Positions 56,471 through 64,000 of a stretch of DNA of 64,000 nt are shown here, in pieces (the stretch's first letter is position 1; every line of letters starts with the position of its first letter). The notes under the pieces are model-generated. The model made no database searches and had not been told where the DNA came from. It saw only the letters and a program-made list of their open reading frames with translations. This stretch comes from Cymodocea nodosa. Taxonomy: Eukaryota > Streptophyta > Magnoliopsida > Alismatales > Cymodoceaceae. Made by a program: the position numbers and the translations under genes. The stretch covers positions 6,026,501 through 6,090,500 of the forward strand of contig JAZBRI010000003.1 in the NCBI GenBank assembly GCA_036874045.1, given 5' to 3'.

Positions 56471-57937
56471 AGATAACCTACAGATACCAAGTTCTAATCA
56501 TAATTTTGAAAGGTATTCTCATTTAAGGGTTTTGTAAATAGATCTGCTAATTGTTCTATGGTAGGAACAAAATTTAATACTATTTTTCCTTTTATAACAT
56601 TATCCCTTAGAAAATGATGTCGAACTTCTATATGTTTAGCTCATGAATGTAAGACAGAATTTTTTGACAAACTTATTGCAAAACTACTATCACAGAAAAT
56701 CTTAGTTGATTCATAGGCTAAATTAAAATCTTTTAAAGTTTGTCTGATCTACAGGATTTGAGCACAGCAAAGTGTAGCAACTATATATTCAGCTTCAATT
56801 GTAGATAATGCTACACAATTTTGTTTTTTGCTAAACCATGACACTAAAGAATTTCCTAATAATTAACAAGTGTCACTAGTGCTTTTTCTTTTAGGCTTAC
56901 ATCCTATGAAATCAGCATCACTATAACCTATTAAATTTTAAGAACTGTGTTTAAAGTAAAACAATCTGAAATTGATGGTTCCTAATAGATATTTAAAAAT
57001 TCGTTTAACAACAAATAGGTGTGATTCTTTAGGATTAGATTGATATCTAGCACAAGTACACACACTAAACATAATATTTGGTCGACTAGCTATTAAATAA
57101 AGTAATAAAGCAATCATACTTCTATATTGTTTTATATCTATAGTTTTTCTAGAGTCATCTTTATCCAACTTAGTGATAGTACTCATTGGTGTATTCTTTG
57201 TTTTAGTGTTGTCTAATCCAAACCTCTTTAATAAATCTTGAGTATATTTTTCTTGTGAAATAAAAGTACATTGATTTAACTGCTTAATTTGTAAGCCTAG
57301 AAAAAATGATAGTTCACCCATCATACTCATTTCAAATTGATTAGTCATGTCTTTTGAAAAAGACTCAACTAATTTATCATTTATTGCTCCAAATATAATG
57401 TCATCTACATAGATTTGAACTACCAATATATCTTTTCGACCTTCTTGATAAAAAGAGTGTGATCTACCTTTCTCATAGAATACCATTTTTCCATAAGAAA
57501 TTTAGATAATCTCTCATACCAAGACCTAGGAGCTTGTTTAAGGTCATATAGTGCCTTTTTAAGCTTGTAAACATACTTGGGATATTTTGAATTTTCAAAA
57601 CCTGGAGGTTGTTTTACATAAACTTCTTTTATATATCCATTTAAAAAGCAGTCTTAACATCTATTTGATATAATTTGAAATCCATGTAACAAGTATATGC
57701 TAACAAAATTCGTATTGATTCTAGTCTAGCAAAAGGAGCAAATGTTTCATCATAGTCAATTCTTTCCTCTTGCTTGTAACCTTGAGCAACTAACCTAGCT
57801 TTATTTTTAACTATATGTCCATCATGATCTACTTTGTTTCTAAATACCCACCTTGTTCCTATTATAAACTGATTTTCAAGTGCTGGAACTAGATCCCATA
57901 TCTCATTTCTTATAAATTGATTTAGCTGATCTTGCAT
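56471..57937 (-). pseudogene. element II reverse transcriptase and RNase H
   Basis: RT starts in the piece 57,641-57,937: [60 protein letters not shown] and YQIDVKTAF. After a frame break come [20 protein letters not shown] (catalytic YVDD intact, about 57,390-57,440), GELSFFLGLQIKQLNQCTFI and YRSMIALLLYLIASRPNIMF. RNase H follows in broken frames: GYSDADF, KSTS, CVALSTIEAEYIVATLCCAQ, then KHIEVRHHFLRDNV (about 56,590-56,640), with QLADLFTKPL near the end. Key residues of both enzymes remain, but stops and a frameshift inactivate this copy. Confidence 0.85.
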
Positions 57938-57989
57938 AGCTAAATACCAAAATTCATCTTCTAAGGCATCTTCAATTTTTTTAGGTTCT

Positions 57990-59340
57990 AGTAAGAAAAC
58001 AAATGAATAAGCACCACAAATGTTGACTACTGATGACTAGTCCTAACTCCTTGACTAGAATCACCTATTATCTGATCAATAGGATGAGATGAAGCATAAC
58101 ACCAATTTCTATGTTGTTCCACATTTTCTATAAGTATGACATTATTTATATTTCTTATTCCGTTAAGTAATCTCTCAATTTCTCTGTCAACATCATTTGG
58201 TATCATTTCTAGGAGAATTTTTGAATCAATGTTTTCAACATGTCTAAAATCCAAATGAAAATTTTCATGAAATTTCACATGTAGGGTTTCCTCAATGGTT
58301 TTTGTTGATTTGTTATATACTCTATATGCCTTACTTCTAATGGAATAATCAACAAAAATACTCTCATCTGATTTGGCTCTAAATTTTTCTCTACGTTCCT
58401 TAGTGTTTAAAATAAAACACTTGCAGCCAAAAGGTTTTAAATAACTTATTTTGGGAACCCTATTATATCATATCTCATAAGGAGTTTTATCCAAAATTGG
58501 TCTTAGATGTACTCTATTTATAACATAACATGCTATATGAACTGCTTTTGCCTAGAGAGATAGGGGTAACTTATTTTCATTTAACATGGTTCTGGACATT
58601 TCCCGAAGTGATCTGTTTTTACGTTCTACTATTTCATTTTGTGAAGGAGCTCTTGGAAATGAGTACTTATGATTTATGCCTAATTCTTTACAAAAGGTGT
58701 CCATTTAATCATTATCAAATTTTGTACCATGATCACTTCTAAGTTTTTGAATTTTAACATTTTTCTCATTTTGAACTTTATTACAGAATATCTTAAATAT
58801 TTCAAAAAATTTAGTTTTATTAGCTAGAAAATAAACCCAAGTAAACCTAGAATAGTCATCAACTAGTACAAAAGCATAATGTTTACCTCCTAGACTAGTA
58901 GTCCTACTAGGTCCAAATAAATCTATATGCACTTGTTCTAATACTCTTTTGATTGTTATTTCATTTAAACTTTTAAAGGATGTTTTATGTAATTTACCTA
59001 GTTGACATGCATCACACATAAACTCTTTCGAGTACTTAATACTAAGTAAACCTCTGACTAGATTCTTTCTAGATAGCTTTTGTAATAATTTTAAGTTTGA
59101 GTGTCTTAGCCTTCTATACCATAAAATAACTTCATCTGATTTTGCAATTAAGCAAGCATTGTCTTTAATGATATTAGAAGGCAAATTCAAAATACAAACG
59201 GATCCTTTCTTATGTGCAGTGAATAAAATTTCATTTGTAGACATGTCCATAATTTTATAGGAATCATTTTCAAAAATTACTCTATAAAACTTCATTAAAA
59301 TAGGAACACTCAATAAATTAAAACCTAAGTTTTCTACTAA
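57990..59340 (-). pseudogene. element II pre-integrase, integrase and linker
   Basis: An open piece of 202 codons (58,705-59,313) holds EVILWYRRLRHSNLKLLQKL and CDACQLGKLHKTSF (HHCC zinc region), then VHIDLFGPSRTTSLGGKHYA and LVDDYSRFTWVYFLANKTKF, and ends LRSDHGTKFDND, with the first two catalytic Asp residues present (third region broken by stops). The linker piece 58,027-58,278 ends [20 protein letters not shown], the standard SIRE-type junction to RT. Confidence 0.85.
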
Positions 59341-59560
59341 TAAGTCATCATTTATAAAACATTTTTTAGTTACCTGAACCTTGTCAGACCCAAGGATATT
59401 TGTTTTGCTTTTATTTCCAAAGGTAACTTGTCTATTCTTGGTCTTTGTTACTTTTGTAAGTAATCATATATCTTTAGTCATGTGGTTGGATGTTCCACTA
59501 TCCATTATCTATTTTGATTTGTGTACCTACAAAATAGTTAAGAAGAGATTTTATCACTTG
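59341..59560 (-). pseudogene. element II protease
   Basis: MDSGTSNHMTKD (about 59,470-59,506) gives the aspartic protease motif with D-S-G intact. GSDKVQVTKKCFINDDLLVE and ENLGFNLLSVPILMKF follow toward the pre-integrase. One stop sits after KDI. Confidence 0.75.
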
Positions 59561-59899
59561 GAACCCATTTCTGAGTGGGTCCAAGAATTTTAGAGAGTCA
59601 TATCAGAATAATCAATATTTTTAAACTTCAACTTATCTATCTTATGATAATTATTCTTGCATTTATTTCTCTTAATATTATAATTATCAAAACATTTATC
59701 TCTATGTAAACCAAAGTTGAAATTTTCATTTCTGACATTATTTGATTGTTGATCCCAATATCCGATATTTTTTAAATATGAAAAAAATTGATCAAAAATA
59801 TTAAAATTCTCAAATGACTAAGCTTGATTTTTCTAAAAATTTCTTTTGAAATTCTTGCATTGTGTGCTATTATTTATATGTTGTATTTTATCAATTTTC

Positions 59900-60600
59900 A
59901 CATATTTATCTCCCTTTTTAATCACACACGGAATAGTTTTCTTTTACTATTTTTAGTATTAGAAATAAAGACATTATATTTAGTAGTACCGTCATGCAAT
60001 ATATAATTTTCAGAAAATTCATCGTATAAACCAATACCATGTTTTTCTACATTTAATATTTTCCTACTAAGTTCATTTGTTATAGTTTGACTATTATTCC
60101 ATTTACTTAATGTAGCATTTTGATCGCAAACCTTAATCTTTAACATATCAATTTCTGAATTTAAATCAGTAATAATCAATTTTAGTTTTTCAATTTCACA
60201 AATCATTTTCTTTTTATCAGTAATTAAATTTTCACAATTAGCATGCAATTTTCTTTCTATTGCAGTAAACTTTAAAATTTCTTATACATGCTTTTGAATT
60301 TCTTTTTTAGATTTATTCAATGTAGAGTTTAGAAAATCAACCTTATTTTCAGATTCATTTAGCATTTTCCTAGTGTTCTTTCCTTCTATTTTTACTTATA
60401 TTTTCTAGTCAGTTTATTGTATTCAATAAGTAATCTATCAAAACTAGCATTTTGTTTAGAGGATACCTTACTAGATTTTTCCATGAAGCATACGTTTGCT
60501 AGATTTTCTTCTGAATCTGATGTTGATGAGGATTCATTATCTGATGTTGAATCCTTCACTTTGTAAAGTCGAAGAGTCATCCCATGTCACTTTAAGTGCC
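59900..60600 (-). pseudogene. element II gag C-terminal, coiled-coil region
   Basis: The open piece 60,392-60,580 has a Ser/Asp/Glu-rich segment (STSDNESSSTSDSEENLANV) and CFMEKSSKV, the acidic region that follows the knuckle in SIRE gag. 59,922-60,248 reads LKLIITDLNSEIDMLKIKVC and similar heptad-like text, a predicted coiled coil. Both are typical of the long gag of this lineage. Confidence 0.65.
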
Positions 60601-60638
60601 CTTCTCTTTTTGAATTTCTTATTCCTAAAATTCCTCCT

Positions 60639-61532
60639 CTAATTCTTCTTATCTTTGTTGAAAGGACAATTAGTTTGAAAGTGACCCGGCCTGTTGCACT
60701 TGTAGCATATGATTTTGTCTTTCATGAATGACTTCTTCTCCATATCTCTAGATGTCTTTGCTGACCTGAAGTTCCTACATTTTTTCAACAGATTTCTAAA
60801 TTTTCTGATCAACAATAGTAAACCATCGTCAGAATCATTAGTGACTTCTGAGACTTTATCAGCCTCAAAAGCCAAATCCCTTCTAGGATTCTTCCCTTTT
60901 GGATCTAAATGTTGTACTTCATAGGCTGTCAGATTGCCTATGAGATCATCGAAAGTATATGTATTTAAATTTTTGGACTCTTCAATAGATATTGTCTTTT
61001 GAACCCAAATTTTAATTAAAGATCTAAGGATCTTTCTTATCAAGTCTTTTTCCTCAAATTTCTTGCCTAAAGATTTTAATGAATTTATAATCTCAAGAAA
61101 ACGGGAAAACATATCAAAGATACATTCATTTTCGTGCATTTTAAAAAGCTCATATTTATGTACTAACATATTAATCTTAGATTCCTTGACCTGGTTAATA
61201 CCTTCGTTGGCAACTTCTAATGCATGCCATATCTCATATGCAGTTTGATATGTAGAAACTTTGTTAAATTGATCATGAGATAAAGCACAAAACAAGTTGT
61301 CTAAACATTTAGCATTTAGTGTCATTCGCTCCTTTTCATCAAAAGTCCAAGTATCATATGGAGTCGTAACTAACATAATAGGATTGCTAATTATATGTCA
61401 TAGTTTGAAATCAATTGACTGAAAGAATACTTTCATCCTATATTTCCAATAGCCATAATTGCTACCTTCAAACATAGGAGGAGAATTAGTGGTCTATCCT
61501 TCAGTCATAACTAAGATTTCAGTATTATCCAT
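60639..61532 (-). pseudogene. element II gag with zinc knuckle
   Basis: Start at the ATG ending at 61,532 (MDNTEILVMTEG), as in element I. FEGSNYGYWKYRMKVFFQSI, PYDTWTFDEKERMTLNAKCL, SHDQFNKVSTYQTAYEIWHA and LEVANEGINQVKESKINMLV lead to the intact knuckle CYKCNRPGHFQTNC (about 60,655-60,700). A 245-codon stretch (61,376-60,639) is open; early stops (after MTEG, and before HIISN) break the N-terminus. Confidence 0.85.
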
Positions 61533-61604
61533 TTTAAACAGATGATCCTATGTAAATGACAGGAAAAACCAATTCATAAATAGAGAAATGAAAGCTCTTA
61601 ATTA

Positions 61605-61619
61605 TGCTTTGATACCAGT
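61605..61619 (-). other. element II primer-binding site (tRNA-Met)
   Basis: The minus strand after the LTR reads ACTGGTATCAAAGCA, one base from the initiator tRNA-Met site TGGTATCAGAGC. Confidence 0.9.
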
Positions 61620-62846
61620 TGTAGGATTGTTGTATCACAAGAGGGGGGTGAATTGTGTCTTTAGTAATTCAAATTACTAGCACATAAAATAAGAGCACAA
61701 AACACTCATAAATAAAATTCTATTCTTTATAAACTTTAAAGAAAAAATTTACAATATCTTTTCAACTGAATTCCCTTCTTATCAATTTTGATACAGTAAT
61801 GTCTAATATACAATTCAAATAGAAAATGAAGTCCTTATTCAAAACTAATTTCGAATTGTATAAAACCTGATCTTTATGCACGTAGCTTCTTTCCTTCTTT
61901 TTGCTCAGCTTCTGTATCACTTCTTCTCCAATTGTCGAATTTCTAGACTTCTTGTGTTTGCAGCTCCTTTTCTGAAATTGCTTGGAATTTCAAACTTCTT
62001 CTAATGTTGGAGAATTGTTCTAGATATGAATATTCAGACTTGATATTTTAGTTTGTGATTAGGATCAGGATGATCGTAATGTAGCTCGTACTCTCTATTA
62101 GTAGTCGAACTTTAACTTCACGTTCAGCATATTCATCTACTTAATCCATAATCCACATACTAATTTCAATTTCAAATTATCCACGATTTCCACTATCTTT
62201 TTGAATTTCCACTATGTCCACTATCATTTTGAACTTTCCACTTTCTCCACTATTATTTTGAATTTCCACGATCTTCACTCGTAGATACACTGAAAATTTA
62301 TCTTCCTGAATATTTGTAGAATATCTTCTAAGTCACCGCATTAGTCGAACACTTATCCTTTAAGTCTTGTAAGAACTCAAACACTTATCTGTAACTCTTC
62401 GAGTTTTTGCACTTGCAAAACACGTGACTGAACAAAGAAACATTATCTGTTCGTTAGTCATTTTATAAAACTTGAACAGTTATTTATTCATGCATATAAA
62501 AACTCAAATAGTTATCTAGCTCTTCGATTTTCATTACTGAATACACATGAAAAACATGTGACAACTTAAAACATTAAAAACACACGTGTAGATAACTTAA
62601 CTATATGAGTTTTTAACAAAACTCTTCGACTAAACTGAAATGTTAACTATCCGAAAGTTTAATTATCCGAAAATCTAACTATTTGAAAACTTTAACTATC
62701 TGAAAGTTAACTATCCAAAATTTTAAATGAAACTTTCTAATAACTTGTCAACATTTAATTACGTGAGTATTATACTTAGAAAATATTATTTAGACTTATT
62801 TATAAACTTTAATAAAGCATTTATCATCAAAATAAAATTCATAACA
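61620..62846 (-). mobile_element. element II 5' LTR (1,227 bp)
   Basis: Minus strand: TGTTATGAATTTTATTTTGA at 62,846 to CAACAATCCTACA at 61,620. It lacks the 152-bp duplication of element I. The AACTATCC(G)AAA row lies at 62,640-62,720 and CACACGTGTAG at 62,580-62,590. Confidence 0.9.
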
Positions 62847-62851
62847 TACAT
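62847..62851. repeat. target-site duplication TACAT, right copy
   Basis: Pairs with 50,678-50,682. Confidence 0.9.
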
Positions 62852-64000
62852 AATTGCTAATAATTATGCTAACTCATTCAGCTTCCCTCCCATAAGAAGT
62901 ATCAACTTCATTAACAGTTCTGTTCGAAGGGTTAGGTACTACTTGAATTGATAATCCTCCTATAAGTCTAACTTCTATTGATTCCTTCTGTCTATGGGGT
63001 ATATTTCTATTCATGTTTTGATTCTAAATGGCAGCATTTCCAAACACATGATCTAAATGATTGTTTAATTGTTAAATTATTTTTTCTAATTTCTCTATTC
63101 TAGATACTTGTTCAATTAATGCTTCGTAACTTGAATTTCTATCATTTATATTTTCTCCTCCCTAGAAATTGTTATTTCTCCAAGATAAATTCGAGTGATT
63201 TCTCTAATTAGGGTTATAAGAATTGCCAAAATTATCTTTCTTCATAGATTATACTTATTAATTGTGCTTTACTCATTACATGATGTAGACATTGAGTTAA
63301 TAAATCTTTAAATCATTCAAAATATTTTCAAAATGATTCTCCCTATTTTTGGCTACACATTCATATTTATTTTTTATTTTTAATCGTTAGATGTGTTGGA
63401 TAATATTTTTCTAGAAAAATAGAGAAAAATTCAAGGGGTATATTTCTATTCATGTTTTAATTCTAAATGATAGTATTTCCAAATACATGATCTAAATGAT
63501 TGTTTAATTGTTAAATTATTTTTTCTAATTTCTCTATTCTAGATCATTGTTCACTTAATGCTTCATAACTTGAATTTCTATCATTTATATTCTCTCCTCC
63601 CTAGAAATTGTTATTTCTCCAAGATAAATTCGAGTGATTTCTCTAATTAGGGTCATAATAATTGCCAAAATTATCTTTCTTCATAGATTATACCTAATAA
63701 TTGTGTTTTACTCATTACATGATGTGGACATTGAGTTAATAAATATTTAAATCGTTCAAAATATTACTAAAATGATTATCCCTATTTTTTGCTACACATT
63801 AATATTTCTTTTTTCCTTTTAATCATTTGATGTGTTGGATAATATTTTTCTAGAAAAATAAAGTAAAATTCAGTACATGCAGAAATTGAATCAAGGGATA
63901 GAGTATATAACCATCTCTTATTTGTGTCATTTAAAGTAAAAGAAATATATCCAAGTTTAATAGCATCAATACTCATGTTCGACATTTTCATCATTTGACA
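62852..64000 (-). pseudogene. Ty3/gypsy G3 gag, with an internal tandem duplication
   Basis: The open piece at the window edge (63,782-63,994) reads MSIDAIKLGYISFTLNDTNK, WLYTLSLDSISACTEFYFIF and LEKYYPTHQMIKRKKEI. This follows the retrotransposon gag pattern (xxEDAIRLRLFPFSLxDxAxxWLxSLPPGSIxTWxELxxxFLxKYFPxxKT). Farther on YNPN.RNHSNLSWRNNNF and NDRNSSYEALIEQVSRIEKL match the Asn-rich end of Athila/Tat gag, and IGGLSIQVVPNPSNRTVNEV ends it. After element II is removed, gag runs straight into the 3' non-coding region at 50,682. It continues beyond the window. Confidence 0.75.
62996..63873. repeat. 439-bp tandem duplication within gag
   Basis: Unit 1 is 62,996-63,434 and unit 2 is 63,435-63,873, both starting GGGGTATATTTCTATTCATG and ending at GAAAAATAGAG/AAAGTAAAATTCA. 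They differ at only a few dozen positions at most, and the unit length is not a multiple of three, so the downstream gag frame is shifted. Confidence 0.9.

Larger units (their letters stand above)
50683..62846 (-). mobile_element. SIRE-like Ty1/copia element II, all domains represented (12,164 bp)
   Basis: Perfect TACAT duplications flank the element. Order on the minus strand: 5' LTR, tRNA-Met primer site, gag, coiled-coil region, protease, integrase, RT, RNase H, a spacer of about 1.9 kb, ORF3, then the 3' LTR. The RT phrases IYVDDIIFGAIN and GELSFFLGLQIKQ and the HPIDQIIGDSSQGVRT linker are typical of the SIRE/Maximus lineage, whose members often carry an extra ORF after pol. The coding part is decayed by scattered stops. 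The 3' LTR and polypurine tract suffered a later deletion of about 245 bp. Confidence 0.9.

Overview
This AT-rich window looks like heterochromatic, gene-poor DNA from a flowering plant. Nearly all of it is nested, decayed transposable elements. I found no intact host gene, no tRNA or rRNA gene and no CRISPR array. Almost every recognisable coding stretch is broken by stops and frameshifts, so most are annotated as pseudogenes. The plant assignment rests on the element families: Ty3/gypsy elements with Athila-like RT/RNase H and a tRNA-Asp-type primer site, a SIRE-like Ty1/copia lineage with an extra 3' ORF, other copia elements, a chromovirus integrase, a plant-type hAT transposase and a LINE.

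Layout. 1-24,900: a LINE fragment, then a pile of about 1.5-2.5 kb gypsy LTRs in both orientations (A, B, C, F, D, E, G) with scraps of internal sequence. A decayed copia element (copia III, 12,063-16,362) sits among them and an Athila-like RT/RNase H lies at 23,602-24,900. 24,900-32,276: a chromovirus integrase/chromodomain fragment with a short LTR, a 40-bp minisatellite, a GC-richer proline-rich exon-like stretch and an hAT transposase pseudogene. 32,282-39,651: SIRE-like element I, flanked by the target duplication CAATG; it has gag and ORF3 but no pol. 39,659-46,698: two older copia pseudo-elements (V and IV) separated by a GC-rich island. 46,699-64,000: a gypsy element (G3: LTR, polypurine tract, 3' region, gag) split by the 12.2-kb SIRE-like element II (50,683-62,846), which is flanked by TACAT.

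How the parts relate. Target-site duplications and interrupted homologies give an insertion order. G3 lies in copia IV and element II lies in G3. Copia V lies in the hAT gene, and element I landed beside the copia V/hAT junction. Solo LTR C (TSD ACTCT) lies inside LTR B. Element II shows the complete SIRE-like layout (gag, protease, integrase, RT, RNase H, long spacer, ORF3). Element I is a pol-less derivative that kept its LTRs, primer site, gag, ORF3 and polypurine tract, and could only have moved with enzymes supplied in trans.

Most unusual points: ORF3, which resembles the putative plant transposon protein domain and sits where other SIRE elements carry an env-like ORF; a triplicated tRNA-Met primer-binding site in element I; and short palindromic or repeated modules (AACTATCCGA, CCGAAAA..CACTTAAGTCA, CACGTGT) shared by LTRs of families that should be unrelated. 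All assignments come from reading translations and repeats by eye; no alignment or database search was run.
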